Positions 17,096 through 29,455 of a stretch of 64,000 nt of DNA are shown here, piece after piece (position 1 is the stretch's first letter; every line of letters starts with the position of its first letter). Below the pieces are notes generated by a model. That model was not told where the DNA came from. It saw only the letters and a list, made by a program, of their open reading frames with translations, and searched no databases. This DNA is from Caballeronia sp. GAFFF1 (GTDB lineage: Bacteria; Pseudomonadota; Gammaproteobacteria; Burkholderiales; Burkholderiaceae): contig NZ_JALQEM010000019.1 of the NCBI RefSeq assembly GCF_023630705.1, forward strand, positions 62,001-126,000. Reading direction: 5' to 3'. A program made the translations under genes and the position numbers.

Positions 17096-17229
17096 TTGAT
17101 GACTCGCGACGGCCGACCTCTTTGCCTCGCGGCTGGGCGCCGCCATGGCGCATCGCTTCTCCGGGCTCCCTACGTCGCTCTCGTGAATGAAGTGCGGCAG
17201 TCTGGCCCGGCTCACGACGAGCGGTGAAA

Positions 17230-17273
17230 GGGTTGCGGGCACGGCGTCCGTTTGAACGACGTGCCCGCAGCCC
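17230..17273. terminator. Hairpin between the convergent GT-C gene and wzt
   Basis: A 14-bp stem (17230-17243 with 17260-17273, one G-T wobble) and a 16-base loop lie in the 193-base gap between the two convergent stop codons. No long T run follows. It is probably a shared bidirectional terminator. Confidence 0.5.
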
Positions 17274-17288
17274 TCGTTGCGCCCAAAA

Positions 17289-18002
17289 TCAGATTCGGCG
17301 GACGTCCTTCACCCGCCCGTGCTCCATCTCGACGATCATGTTGCAAAGGTCATCGATGATGTCCTTGTTATGGGACGCAAGCACCAGGATGTCCGCGTTA
17401 CCGACGAACTTGGTCATATGTGCTTCCGCCTTCTTGACGAACGATGCGTCGCCGACGCTCAGCCATTCGTCCATGAGCAGCACATCCGCATGCATGCTCG
17501 TCACGATCGCGAAAGCGAGTCGCAAGACCATCCCGCTCGAATAAGTGCGAACCGGCATCTGCAGATAATCTCCGAGCTCGGAGAACTCCGCTATCTGCGG
17601 CGTCAGCCGCACCATCTCGGCCTTGGACGCGCCGAGGATAAGACCGCGAAGCACGATGTTCTCGTAGCCGGTAGCTTCGTAGTCGAGCCCCAGCGTGAGG
17701 TCGAGCAGGCTGGTCACTCGTCCCTTCGAGCAAAACCGGCCCGTCGTCGGCTCGTAGATGCCGGCTAGCATGCGCAACAGCGTCGTCTTGCCCGCGCCAT
17801 TATGGCCGACGAGGCCGACCCGGTCGCCCGCCTTGATTTCCAGCGTCACATCTCGCAGCGCCTCGACAACTGTGAGCTTCCGGCTATTGGCCGCGATGCG
17901 TCCGCCAGTGGCCGCGGACAGGACCATTTGTTTCAGCGATCGATTGCTGGCTCCATAAACCGGCAGGTTAAGGCTGCAGTTACTTAAGCTAAGAAAGGCC
18001 AT
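17289..18002 (-). CDS. wzt: O-antigen ABC transporter, ATP-binding protein (short Wzt)
   Basis: A 237-residue nucleotide-binding subunit. It has Walker A GHNGAGKTT near residue 65, the signature YSSGMVLRLAFA, Walker B VLLMDEWLSVGD near 177 and the switch His in LASHNKD. It pairs with Wzm just upstream to export undecaprenyl-linked O-polysaccharide across the inner membrane. Long Wzt proteins have a C-terminal carbohydrate-binding domain that recognises a capped chain end. This one stops after the ATPase domain, as in export systems that do not depend on a terminal cap. It starts 4 bases after the wzm stop. Confidence 0.9.
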   Translation of the reverse strand: MAFLSLSNCSLNLPVYGASNRSLKQMVLSAATGGRIAANSRKLTVVEALRDVTLEIKAGDRVGLVGHNGAGKTTLLRMLAGIYEPTTGRFCSKGRVTSLLDLTLGLDYEATGYENIVLRGLILGASKAEMVRLTPQIAEFSELGDYLQMPVRTYSSGMVLRLAFAIVTSMHADVLLMDEWLSVGDASFVKKAEAHMTKFVGNADILVLASHNKDIIDDLCNMIVEMEHGRVKDVRRI

Positions 18003-18005
18003 GCT

Positions 18006-18821
18006 TTAGATCCAGAAAGCGATTCGCGAGCGGAAACGGATGAACAGCGGTATGGCGATCGCGAACAGGACCACGATGCACGCCCCTGCCCCCTCGTACA
18101 ACGACGCATCCGGCATAGGGCCATAAAGCGGTCCGCGCACAAGTTGAATAAAAATATACAGCGGGTTCCACTCGGCGAAATAGGCGCGATGACCGAGCGC
18201 GTTCGGCTTCCAGAAGATCGGCGTGAGGAAGAAAGCCAGTTGAACCACGCTCCCCACGATCGGCTGCATATCCCGGAAACGCGCGCAAAAAATTCCCAGA
18301 ATCAGCGAAAGCGGAACTGCGGCAATGGCAATAAGAAGCAAGCCCGGGATGGCCATGAGCCATTCGACCTTCGGAGAAATGCTCAGATACAGCATTACCG
18401 GGATGTACGCCAGAATGTTATGAGCGAAGAACAGGAAGTTGCGGTAGACACTGCGGAAGATATGCAATGTCAGCGGCAAGCGCACAGACCGCACGATGCT
18501 GTCCGCGCCCGTGAAGACGATGCAGCCTTCCAGAATCAATGTGGACACGAGTCCCCACGTAATAATGCCTAGCGCCAGGTACGGCACGAAGTCTTCGGTG
18601 CTGAAGTTGAGCAGCGCACCGTAAAGCGGGCCCATTGCCGCGATGGTCACGGCCATCGTCAAGGTGATCCACAACGGTCCCAGGACCGAGCGGCGATAGC
18701 GTTGCCTGATGTCCTGCCAAGCCAAGGTCGACCAGATGGGAAAGGCCTTGATGCCGTCGACGAGGTCGCCTAGTGCGCGTGAGGCTCGACCCTCTACCGG
18801 CATGTTGGAAGTGTCTTGCAT
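18006..18821 (-). CDS. wzm: O-antigen ABC transporter, permease (Wzm)
   Basis: A 271-residue ABC-2 type permease. A cytoplasmic amphipathic start (LVDGIKAFPIWSTLAWQDIRQRYRRSVLGPLW) precedes six transmembrane helices, as in RfbA/Wzm/KpsM. Late motifs FLTPIFWKPN and YIFIQLVRGPLYG are typical of polysaccharide exporters. Its presence with wzt, and the absence of wzx or wzy candidates in the window, points to ABC-transporter-dependent O-antigen synthesis. Upstream is a 302-base divergent region shared with the GT2 gene on the plus strand. Confidence 0.92.
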   Translation of the reverse strand: MQDTSNMPVEGRASRALGDLVDGIKAFPIWSTLAWQDIRQRYRRSVLGPLWITLTMAVTIAAMGPLYGALLNFSTEDFVPYLALGIITWGLVSTLILEGCIVFTGADSIVRSVRLPLTLHIFRSVYRNFLFFAHNILAYIPVMLYLSISPKVEWLMAIPGLLLIAIAAVPLSLILGIFCARFRDMQPIVGSVVQLAFFLTPIFWKPNALGHRAYFAEWNPLYIFIQLVRGPLYGPMPDASLYEGAGACIVVLFAIAIPLFIRFRSRIAFWI

Positions 18822-19123
18822 GTGAGCCTGTTTCCTCCTGAATGCTTATAAGTCCGCGAGCGGCGACGAACCGCGCGTGAATACGGGGTCACCTGCCTCC
18901 AGTAGCGACGTTACGCGGATAAGGCCACACATTGTAAGCGGGGGATGGCGGTTTCCAACGACGCCGCCGACTAAAGGCGACTGAAGGCGACTGAGCGACC
19001 GTTCTGCGGTTGCGCAGGTTTGCTGAAACCAAAATTCTACCTCAGTCATCCGCTGAGCCGCCCGCCAAAGCCTCTGAAGCTATACTACAAGGTTTGAGCG
19101 GAATTCTTCCCGGAGCGTCCCTT
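18822..19123. other. Divergent intergenic region, wzm and GT2
   Basis: This 302-base gap must hold the promoters for wzm-wzt (leftward) and the large GT2 (rightward). I could not place convincing -35/-10 pairs. A 10-bp unit AAGGCGACTG is repeated twice in tandem at 18974-18993. No gene is seen. Confidence 0.5.
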
Positions 19124-21289
19124 ATGCCGAAGGACAACGTCAATACGTCGCGGCCGCAGCACAGCGGCGACCTCGAAGCAACATCGGCACAGCAGGTCGC
19201 CAGCCAGGAACGTGTCATGGTCGACGGCGAGAACATCGCGGAGGAACCGAAGGCCGCGAGTCGACACGACCCGCAGAATGTCATTGCGGCTCAAGAGCGC
19301 ACCATCGCGCGGCTTCAGGCTGATCTACAGGCAATGCGCGATTCAATGTCGTGGCGAGTGACGGCGCCGCTCAGGATCGGTGTCACTCGCATGCGGCGGC
19401 TGCAGCGGGCATTGAATTCCGTCTCACAGCATCTGCGCATGCGTGGGGGCGTCGGGCCCGCGCTGACGCACTATCACGCGATTCTTCGAAGAGAGGGATT
19501 CGACGGCGTGCGCCGCCGTGCTGTCCGCATCTTGCAGCCCACCGCGGGGGACACGTCTCCCGAGGCCTACGCGGCATGGATCCGTCGCCATGACAGCATC
19601 GATGCGGCGAAACGAGCGCAGCTCACGGCGGCAGTGGGAGAGTTCAAGTCTCAGCCGCTCATCTCCGTGCTCGTGCCGGTCTATGACAGCGACTTGCAAC
19701 TCCTGACCGAAATGGTTCAGTCGGTCCGTTCGCAGATCTATCCGCACTGGGAACTCTGCATCGCCGACGACGCTTCGACGAAACCGGAGATTCGCCCCTT
19801 CCTGGAGCAACTCGCGTCCGAGGATGCCCGCGTGAAGGTCGTTTTCCGCGAGCGGAATGGCCACATTTCCGAAGCAAGCAACAGTGCGCTCGGCATTGCG
19901 ACCGGTGCGTTCATCGCCCTGCTCGACCACGACGACATCTTGCCGGAGCACGCCCTTTTCATGGTCGTGAAGGCGATCAATGAGTATCCCAACGCGCGGC
20001 TTTTTTATAGCGACGAAGACAAGATCGAACTCGACGGCACCCGGAAGGCCCCTTACTTCAAGAGCGACTTCAACCAGGAACTCTTCCTCGCGCAGAATCT
20101 TTTCTCGCATCTGGGCGTGTATGACGCGGCATTGATCAGGCAAGTCGGCGGCTTCCGGCGAGGGTTCGAGGGTAGCCAGGATCACGACCTCGCGCTGCGT
20201 TGTATCGAGGCCGCCGGAAGCGAGGCGGTCCGTCATATTCCCCATGTGCTTTATCATTGGAGAGTCACGCCCGAAAGCACGGCGAGCAAGGGAGGCGCCA
20301 AGCCGTATGCGCTGGATGCGGGCATTCGGGCGGTCAATGAACATCTTGCGCGTATCGGTATCGACGGCAAGGCGGAGCGGCAAGGACCGGACATCGACCT
20401 GATTCGTGTCCGCTATGGCGTGCCGGCGCCCGCACCGTTGCTTTCGATCATCATCCCTACGCGAGACGGCGTGGAGTTACTTCGCCAATGCATCGAGAGC
20501 ATCTTCGCCAAGAGCACCTATCCGCGCTTCGAGGTGATCGTAGTCGACAACGGCAGCGTCAAGACAGAGACGTTCCAGTACTTCGATACCCTCCGAGGCC
20601 GGCCTAATGTGCGGGTGCTCAGAGACGACCGGCCCTTCAACTTCTCGGCACTGAACAACGGCGCGGTCGCGCAGGCGAATGGCGAGTTCATCTGCCTGTT
20701 GAACAACGACATCGAAGTTCTTTCGCCTGACTGGATGGAAGAATTAGTGTCGCTCGCCGCTCAGCCCGGAAACGGCGCAGTCGGTGCTTGCCTCTGGTAT
20801 CCCAACGACACATTGCAACATGGCGGAATCATTCTCGGACTCGGCGGCATCGCCGGGCATATGCATTACAAAGCCCCGCGGCATTCGTTCGGCTATTTCG
20901 GCCGCGCCGTGTCGACCCAGAATCTCTCAGCCGTCACCGCAGCCTGCCTCGTCATCCGAAAATCCATTTACGAGGCCGTGGGCGGATTGGACGAGGAACT
21001 GGCGGTCGCATTCAACGACGTGGACTTTTGCATCCGAGTACGTGAAGCCGGCTATCGGAACGTATGGACGCCGCATGCGTGGCTCTACCATCACGAGTCC
21101 GCTACGCGCGGCTCCGACATGGCACCCGAGAAAGCCAAGCGCTTCATGAGCGAAATCGGATGGATGGAGAGCCGTTGGGGGGAATTGCTGCTGCGCGATC
21201 CGTTCTACAACCCGAATCTCACGCTTGAAACTTCCGGGCAGCCGTTTGAGTTGGCAAAGCAGCCGCGGATCGGGCAATTCGAATGCTAA
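19124..21289 (+). CDS. Two-domain family 2 glycosyltransferase with N-terminal coiled coil
   Basis: A 721-residue protein. A polar N-terminus with a short heptad-like stretch (AQERTIARLQADLQAMRDS) leads to the first GT-A domain at about 177-400, with SVLVPVYDSD and LLDHDDILPEHALF. The second GT-A domain at about 437-690 has SIIIPTRDGVELL, VVDNGS, LLNNDIEVLSPDWMEEL and AFNDVDFCIRVREAGYRN. Such bifunctional enzymes add two residues of a repeat or polymerise a homopolymer. I chose the ATG at 19124, preceded by CGGAG; the frame extends to 19010. It is on the plus strand, unlike most of the locus. Sugar specificity is unknown. Confidence 0.85.
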   Translation: MPKDNVNTSRPQHSGDLEATSAQQVASQERVMVDGENIAEEPKAASRHDPQNVIAAQERTIARLQADLQAMRDSMSWRVTAPLRIGVTRMRRLQRALNSVSQHLRMRGGVGPALTHYHAILRREGFDGVRRRAVRILQPTAGDTSPEAYAAWIRRHDSIDAAKRAQLTAAVGEFKSQPLISVLVPVYDSDLQLLTEMVQSVRSQIYPHWELCIADDASTKPEIRPFLEQLASEDARVKVVFRERNGHISEASNSALGIATGAFIALLDHDDILPEHALFMVVKAINEYPNARLFYSDEDKIELDGTRKAPYFKSDFNQELFLAQNLFSHLGVYDAALIRQVGGFRRGFEGSQDHDLALRCIEAAGSEAVRHIPHVLYHWRVTPESTASKGGAKPYALDAGIRAVNEHLARIGIDGKAERQGPDIDLIRVRYGVPAPAPLLSIIIPTRDGVELLRQCIESIFAKSTYPRFEVIVVDNGSVKTETFQYFDTLRGRPNVRVLRDDRPFNFSALNNGAVAQANGEFICLLNNDIEVLSPDWMEELVSLAAQPGNGAVGACLWYPNDTLQHGGIILGLGGIAGHMHYKAPRHSFGYFGRAVSTQNLSAVTAACLVIRKSIYEAVGGLDEELAVAFNDVDFCIRVREAGYRNVWTPHAWLYHHESATRGSDMAPEKAKRFMSEIGWMESRWGELLLRDPFYNPNLTLETSGQPFELAKQPRIGQFEC

Positions 21290-21402
21290 GTCACTCGATT
21301 ATCAGCACGCGATGATTGGCGTACTGAGTCGCTGTTCGGTGTAACGACCACGCGGCGAGAGATACCGCGTTGGTCACCAAGAAATCGGTGTACGAAATAA
21401 CG

Positions 21403-21951
21403 ATGTCTGAAGCTAATGATTTTCCGTGCGTGTGGCTAACAGGTCTTTCCGGCGCCGGCAAGTCGACGATCGCGAATGGACTGATCGCCGTCTTGCGACA
21501 ACGCGGTCACGCGGCACTGCTGCTCGATGGCGATGTGTTGCGCAACGGGTTGAGCCGCGACCTGTCATTTTCTGTGCAAGATCGCGCGGAGAACGTGCGG
21601 CGCGCAGCGGAAATTGCGCGCCTCGCGGCCAATGCCGGGATCGTTCCTGTGGTTGCGCTGATATCGCCATTGCAGTCCGAGCGCGCGCGCGCCAGGGACA
21701 TTGTCGGCGCTGGCCGCTTCATCGAAGTCTTCGTCGACACGCCGCTAATGTTATGCGAAGCACGCGATCCGAAGGGACTGTACGTGCAGGCACGCAAGGG
21801 CGCCATCAAGGAATTCACCGGAATCAGCAGCCCGTACGAAGCGCCGGAATCCCCAGACCTACGTCTTTCGACTGAAGGCTCCAGCCCCGATCAGTGCGTT
21901 CAGGCGATCATGGACCACCTGGCTCGCCGCGCACGCCCAGCGTCCCCTTGA
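21403..21951 (+). CDS. cysC: Adenylylsulfate (APS) kinase
   Basis: A 182-residue CysC-type kinase that phosphorylates APS to PAPS, the universal sulfate donor. The P-loop GLSGAGKST is near residue 15, with LDGDVLRNGLSRDLSFS, and the C-terminal DPKGLYVQARKGAIKEFTGI and SPYEAPE motifs are all present, so it looks active. The start at 21403 is the first ATG; a TTG at 21370 would add eleven residues. Its stop lies one base from the stop of the convergent sulfotransferase. No ATP sulfurylase (cysD/N) is in the window, so it must use APS made elsewhere. Location within the O-antigen locus suggests dedicated PAPS supply for LPS sulfation. Confidence 0.92.
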   Translation: MSEANDFPCVWLTGLSGAGKSTIANGLIAVLRQRGHAALLLDGDVLRNGLSRDLSFSVQDRAENVRRAAEIARLAANAGIVPVVALISPLQSERARARDIVGAGRFIEVFVDTPLMLCEARDPKGLYVQARKGAIKEFTGISSPYEAPESPDLRLSTEGSSPDQCVQAIMDHLARRARPASP

Positions 21952-21952
21952 T

Positions 21953-22774
21953 TCAGCCGGTCTGATTGGCCGGAGCCACTTCCCGCTTCTCCTGAACGTC
22001 CGCCTGCGTTTCAGCAACGACGTCACGCAGAGCGGCGACGTCGTGCGAGACTGCCGTCTCGCCGGTCGCCTCGTAGAAGTTCGCCGTGGCCAGCAGTCGA
22101 TAATCGTTAGCGAATCGCTTCTGGATCAAATCCACGAGGTAAGGGTCGCGGAAGCTCTCCGGCGACGGATATTGACCGCACACCGCCTTGAAGCCGACGA
22201 AGGCCTCCCCGGGGACGTCGAACACGTCTTCGCCAATATTGAGTTCCGAATGCGTCGCGTGCGGCGCGAACTTCCGTAGCTCGATCGACCGAAGCAGAGG
22301 ATGCGTCTTCCATTGCTCTTCGAGTCGGCGCATCTCGAGGACGACGGTGGGTTCCTCGTCGCCCAGGAACGACGACTGGCTGCGCCAGTGCATATCCAGT
22401 TGTTCGTCCGGAAAGGACGCAAGGTGTACCACGAACTCGCGGAAAGTGATGGAAGTGCGCCAATCCGGACGTTGGCGCTTTCTCTGCGCACGCCATATGT
22501 AGTCGAGCAGTTCATGAACGAACAACTCTTCCGCCAATATGTCCGTCAATTTATTCAGATACGCAGAAACCGCGCGCTCGAAAGGATCGCGCAACACTGC
22601 AATGCACGGCCAGTCTTGCGCGCCCTCTTGTGCTGCCTCGAAGCGCGCACCGAACTGATGCGGATGCGCCCCATTAATGACGGAATGTCCGAGGCTGTTA
22701 ATAACCGTCGAACATGCGTTCTTAGGGATGCGGATGAACCTGAGCTTGTGCTCGGGGAAGTACAGAATAGTCAT
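21953..22774 (-). CDS. Sulfotransferase family 2 protein, probable polysaccharide sulfotransferase
   Basis: A 273-residue enzyme. FIRIPKNACSTVINSL at about residues 13-28 is the 5'-phosphosulfate-binding loop, and VLRDPFERAVSAYLNKL near 80-96 is the 3'-phosphate-binding motif, as in the Sulfotransfer_2 family of carbohydrate sulfotransferases. It is predicted to transfer sulfate from PAPS to a sugar hydroxyl. It is probably the last gene of the rmlBAC-led minus-strand transcript, 48 bases after a rhamnosyltransferase-like gene, and faces cysC tail to tail. The C-terminal 40 residues are polar and low in complexity. The acceptor sugar is inferred, not shown. Confidence 0.83.
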   Translation of the reverse strand: MTILYFPEHKLRFIRIPKNACSTVINSLGHSVINGAHPHQFGARFEAAQEGAQDWPCIAVLRDPFERAVSAYLNKLTDILAEELFVHELLDYIWRAQRKRQRPDWRTSITFREFVVHLASFPDEQLDMHWRSQSSFLGDEEPTVVLEMRRLEEQWKTHPLLRSIELRKFAPHATHSELNIGEDVFDVPGEAFVGFKAVCGQYPSPESFRDPYLVDLIQKRFANDYRLLATANFYEATGETAVSHDVAALRDVVAETQADVQEKREVAPANQTG

Positions 22775-22822
22775 TGCCGGTAGCCATCGCGTTTCACTAA
22801 TGCGAGTCTACATAATCGATGG

Positions 22823-23731
22823 CTATCCTGCTTTGTCAGATATTACGAAAGGACCCATGCGCTTGGTCCAACCGTCGCGGATGCCGCGGGCGGACATCCG
22901 CACGTGCGCAGCCCCATTCGGAATAAAACACGCATAAATCAGCAATCTGAAGGGAAGTTTGACTGCTTCGGTCGTCTTCCACGTCAGAGGCACGTCGCCG
23001 CGACGAAGCAGATAAACTGCGTTGCGAAATAAATAGTAATGGCGAAGCGCAGAATGCATGGGATAGTTTCGCCCAAGAACACGAACCGGCGCTTCCCCCA
23101 ACTCGTGAACCATTCTCACCCAAGGCAACCCCAATAATCTGTAACCGCGCGTGCGGGCGCGCATGCACCACTCCGTGTCCACGAAATCGATAAAAAGACC
23201 GTCGTCCATTGGACCAATCTCATCCCACAGCTTCAGATTAATGCACGATCCGGAGCTTATTAGAAAATCGACATCGACTGGCGAATTACCGGTCGGCGCT
23301 ACGCGCTGTAGCCTGAAATAGCCGAAGCGAACGAACGGCGCAACACCGCGCAGACGTGGATCTTCGTAGGCAGGGCCGACCAGCGCCACCTTGGCGTCGA
23401 GATCACGCGATGCATTCAGCGCGCGGTACAACTCTTCAATCAGTGACTGGGTGACAGAACTGTCCTGGTCAAACAGAATGGCCGCGTCGTGACCACGCAT
23501 CCGCAATTCCGCGACGCCCTGATTGATCGCCGTCGCGATTCCGACGTTCGCTTTGTTGGCCACATAGACGACGCCGGAATGCAGCTTGGCCGCGACGTCG
23601 CCGCTCACGTCAGACACGGGCGTGTTGTCGACGACGATGCACTCGCACCATTGGGCGATAGCGTTTGCGCGTGCGATGCACTCTGAATCGGGGTGGTAAA
23701 AGACGACGACCGCGCCGCAGTGGGCGATCAT
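22823..23731 (-). CDS. Family 2 glycosyltransferase, rhamnosyltransferase-like
   Basis: A 302-residue GT2 with the order typical of RfbF-like rhamnosyltransferases: AVVVFYHPD at the start, NKANVGIATAINQGV, the metal-site strand AILFDQDSSV, and DDGLFIDFVDTEWCMRARTRGY. The start codon overlaps the rmlD stop as ATGA, implying translational coupling and supporting use of dTDP-L-rhamnose. Base composition here is visibly more AT-rich than in the housekeeping flanks. Linkage and acceptor are unknown. Confidence 0.85.
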   Translation of the reverse strand: MIAHCGAVVVFYHPDSECIARANAIAQWCECIVVDNTPVSDVSGDVAAKLHSGVVYVANKANVGIATAINQGVAELRMRGHDAAILFDQDSSVTQSLIEELYRALNASRDLDAKVALVGPAYEDPRLRGVAPFVRFGYFRLQRVAPTGNSPVDVDFLISSGSCINLKLWDEIGPMDDGLFIDFVDTEWCMRARTRGYRLLGLPWVRMVHELGEAPVRVLGRNYPMHSALRHYYLFRNAVYLLRRGDVPLTWKTTEAVKLPFRLLIYACFIPNGAAHVRMSARGIRDGWTKRMGPFVISDKAG

Positions 23732-24609
23732 CGCTGGCTCATGCAGAGCGCGAGCGCCTCCCGCCAGTCCTGCGGCACGGTGCCGAAGGTCGCGCGCAGC
23801 TTCGAGGTGTCGAGCCGGGAGTTAGCAGGACGCACGGCGCGAGCGGGATATTCCGCGCTCGTGATCGGGCGCACGCGCGCCTTATCGAGATTGGCCAGAT
23901 CGAAGATCGCCTGCGCAAAGCCGAACCAGGACGTCTCGCCTGCGGCAGCGAAGTGGTATAAGCCGGTGTGATCGTCGCCCCAATCAGGACGCGACAGCGC
24001 CTGAGCCAACACCTGACTCGTCATTGCAGCAATCGCGGACGCGCATGTCGGCGCACCGATCTGATCGGATACGATCGAAAGCTCCTCACGTTCGGTCGCG
24101 AGCCGCAGCATCGTTGTGAGGAAGTTCTGGCCGCGATTGCTGTACACCCAGCTCGTACGAAAGATCAGATGGCGACACCCGCTCGCCGCGACTGCCTGCT
24201 CCCCTTCCAGCTTGGTGCGTCCGTAGACGTTCTGCGGATTGGGCTCATCCTCTTCCGTATAGGCGCCTGCCTTCCGGCCGTCGAACACATAATCGGTCGA
24301 AAACTGAACCAGCAGCGCGCCGAGATTTTTCGCCTCTTCGGCCATTACGGCCGGCGCGTGCGCGTTGACGTCGGCCGCCGTCGCGGTTTCCAGTTCCGCT
24401 TTGTCGACGGCTGTGTACGCTGCCGGATTCACGATCACCGCCGGGCGAAACTCGCTCACCACTTGGCGAATGCTGTCAGGGTCGGACAGATCCATTACCG
24501 ATCGATCGGCAGCGACGATTCGCCCCAATCCTTGCAGCGAACGCAGCAGTTCGAAACCGAGCTGTCCGCGCACGCCAGTCACCAGAATTACTCTATCCGA
24601 AGACGCCAT
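23728..24609 (-). CDS. rmlD: dTDP-4-dehydrorhamnose reductase
   Basis: A 293-residue SDR enzyme for the last step of dTDP-L-rhamnose synthesis. TGVRGQLGFELL near the start binds NADPH, STDYVFDGRKAGAYTEED is the RmlD hallmark, and YGRTKLEGE gives the YxxxK pair. I chose Met at 24609; an open frame extends 20 codons further. Unusually it is not next to rmlBAC: galE-like, GT8 and glf genes separate them by over 4 kb. Its stop overlaps the next glycosyltransferase start. Confidence 0.93.
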   Translation of the reverse strand: MASSDRVILVTGVRGQLGFELLRSLQGLGRIVAADRSVMDLSDPDSIRQVVSEFRPAVIVNPAAYTAVDKAELETATAADVNAHAPAVMAEEAKNLGALLVQFSTDYVFDGRKAGAYTEEDEPNPQNVYGRTKLEGEQAVAASGCRHLIFRTSWVYSNRGQNFLTTMLRLATEREELSIVSDQIGAPTCASAIAAMTSQVLAQALSRPDWGDDHTGLYHFAAAGETSWFGFAQAIFDLANLDKARVRPITSAEYPARAVRPANSRLDTSKLRATFGTVPQDWREALALCMSQR

Positions 24610-24699
24610 TCTCTCAATCCCACGATCGAATCTTTCACGATTCGCATTTACTTGGACACGCGGTGGCAAGAAGCCACAGCCGACGTTGCGCTCTCTACC

Positions 24700-27724
<3,025 letters not shown>

Positions 27725-27791
27725 TATTGCTTCAGAAGAACGTCGGCACTGACTGCCGTGCCGCCGGCACCGCAGGATCTAGTTATTAGGT

Positions 27792-28733
27792 TCAGCGACT
27801 CTGCAAGACCTGGGTCTGGTTTCTTGCCCATTCCAGCGTTCGGCCAATGCCCTCCGTAATGGAGATCTTCGGAGACCATTCCAGGCGCTGCCTGGCTTTC
27901 GAGATATCCAGGACATTGATAGGCTGGTCGACCTTGCGCGATGGCGTGTAGTTGACCTGGAAGTCAAGACCACACTCGTTCTTCAGCAGATCGACGATTT
28001 GCGTGAGACTTAGACCAACGCCCGAACCGATATTGAAAACGTCGTTGCGGGCTTCGCTCGTGGCGGCTATTCCGATTGCCCGGATGACATCGGCGATATA
28101 CACGTAGTCCCGCACCACGGAACCGTCACCCCAAATCTCCAGCGGGGCGTTCGAAAGTATCTTGCCGATGAAATTCGCAATCACGCCCTGGTTCGCGTGC
28201 AGGCGCTGTCCGACGCCATAGGGATTCGCAAGCCGAATGACGTTGTATTCGAGGTCGTGGAGCTTTTGATACAGCGAGAGGTAATGCTCGACGGCCTTTT
28301 TGACGATACCGTAAGAGCACGACGGCGCGCCGTGCATGTCCTCTGTGATCGGGATCGAGTGCGGGCCGCCGTAGACTGTTCCGCCCGAGGAAAGGTACAC
28401 AATGCGCCGCACGCCGGAATGGCGCATGGCTTCGAGCAACTGAATGGTTCCGAGCAGGTTCGTCTCGATGTCGAACGTTACTTTGTCATTCGAGTTCGCC
28501 GGGCCGACACTCGATGCCAGATGGAAACAGACATCGACATCGACGAGGGAGTTCTGCATCACGACGGGATCGAAATACTTGCCGTAAATCGTCGTGACTT
28601 TCTCGGGTGGAAGCGGAATACAGGGCACCGCGCCCTCGATGTCGACGATCTTGACGTGCCAGCCCTCGGAGACCAGGTAGTTAGCCAGATGAGAGCCGAT
28701 GAAGCCGAATCCGCCCGTAATGAGTGCGTTCAT
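27792..28733 (-). CDS. NAD-dependent sugar epimerase, GalE-like
   Basis: A 313-residue extended SDR enzyme: LITGGFGFIGSHLANYL binds NAD, VYLSSGGTVYGG carries the catalytic Ser region and YGIVKKAVEHY provides YxxxK. RLANPYGVGQR and IWGDGSVVRDYVYIADV are typical of UDP-glucose 4-epimerases and relatives. With glf downstream, making UDP-galactose for the mutase is the simplest role. An alternative is a WbiB-like epimerase acting on another nucleotide sugar. It starts 170 bases after the rmlC stop, a longer gap than elsewhere in the transcript. Confidence 0.8.
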   Translation of the reverse strand: MNALITGGFGFIGSHLANYLVSEGWHVKIVDIEGAVPCIPLPPEKVTTIYGKYFDPVVMQNSLVDVDVCFHLASSVGPANSNDKVTFDIETNLLGTIQLLEAMRHSGVRRIVYLSSGGTVYGGPHSIPITEDMHGAPSCSYGIVKKAVEHYLSLYQKLHDLEYNVIRLANPYGVGQRLHANQGVIANFIGKILSNAPLEIWGDGSVVRDYVYIADVIRAIGIAATSEARNDVFNIGSGVGLSLTQIVDLLKNECGLDFQVNYTPSRKVDQPINVLDISKARQRLEWSPKISITEGIGRTLEWARNQTQVLQSR

Positions 28734-28903
28734 CTCAAGTTCCGTTTGCGCGCCTTATGGTCTGCCGCCTCGGCACGCTGTCAAAGTTCACTGCTCCCTG
28801 TTCTTATCGAAGACCACGGCCCGCGTCGAAAATACGGCGGGTGGTTCCGCATGCCGCTTCTACGCGCGGTCGGTGAGCATGGTAAATGCCTCAGGCAAGC
28901 AGA

Positions 28904-29455
28904 TCAGTCAAAGACTTCGGAATCCAGGAACGCTTTGCCGGCTGCATCCTTGGCCGCGAGCATCGGTTCAAAGTCAATGGGCCACTCAATGCCGATCGTT
29001 TCGTCGTCCCAGCGAATGCAGCGCTCGTGCTCTGGATACCAGAAATCCGTTGTCTTGTAGAGAAATTCCGCAGCCTCCGTGAGTACGACGAACCCATGCG
29101 CGAAGCCAGGGGGAACCCACAATTGGCGATGATTCTCGGCGCTGAGTCGGACTCCTGTCCATTTCCCAAAGCCAGGCGAACTGCGGCGGATGTCGACCGC
29201 AACGTCGAACACCTCTCCTTCCACTACACGAACCAGTTTGCCTTGGGGATGCTTTATCTGAAAGTGCATGCCACGCAAGACTCCACGCGCCGACCGCGAA
29301 TGATTGTCCTGCACGAACGTCACGCCCGGCTGCACGTGCTCCGCGAACTCGCGCGCATTGAAGCTCTCGTAGAAGAAGCCGCGTGCATCGCCAAACACTG
29401 CCGGTTCGACGATTTTGACATCCGGCAGCGACGTGGCGCTTACTGTGATGGTCAT
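28904..29455 (-). CDS. rmlC: dTDP-4-dehydrorhamnose 3,5-epimerase
   Basis: A 183-residue cupin-fold epimerase, the third enzyme of dTDP-L-rhamnose synthesis. [21 protein letters not shown], the catalytic [20 protein letters not shown] and [13 protein letters not shown] are diagnostic and intact. The start overlaps the rmlA stop by ATGA, so rmlA and rmlC are translationally coupled. Length is normal for the family. Confidence 0.96.
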   Translation of the reverse strand: MTITVSATSLPDVKIVEPAVFGDARGFFYESFNAREFAEHVQPGVTFVQDNHSRSARGVLRGMHFQIKHPQGKLVRVVEGEVFDVAVDIRRSSPGFGKWTGVRLSAENHRQLWVPPGFAHGFVVLTEAAEFLYKTTDFWYPEHERCIRWDDETIGIEWPIDFEPMLAAKDAAGKAFLDSEVFD

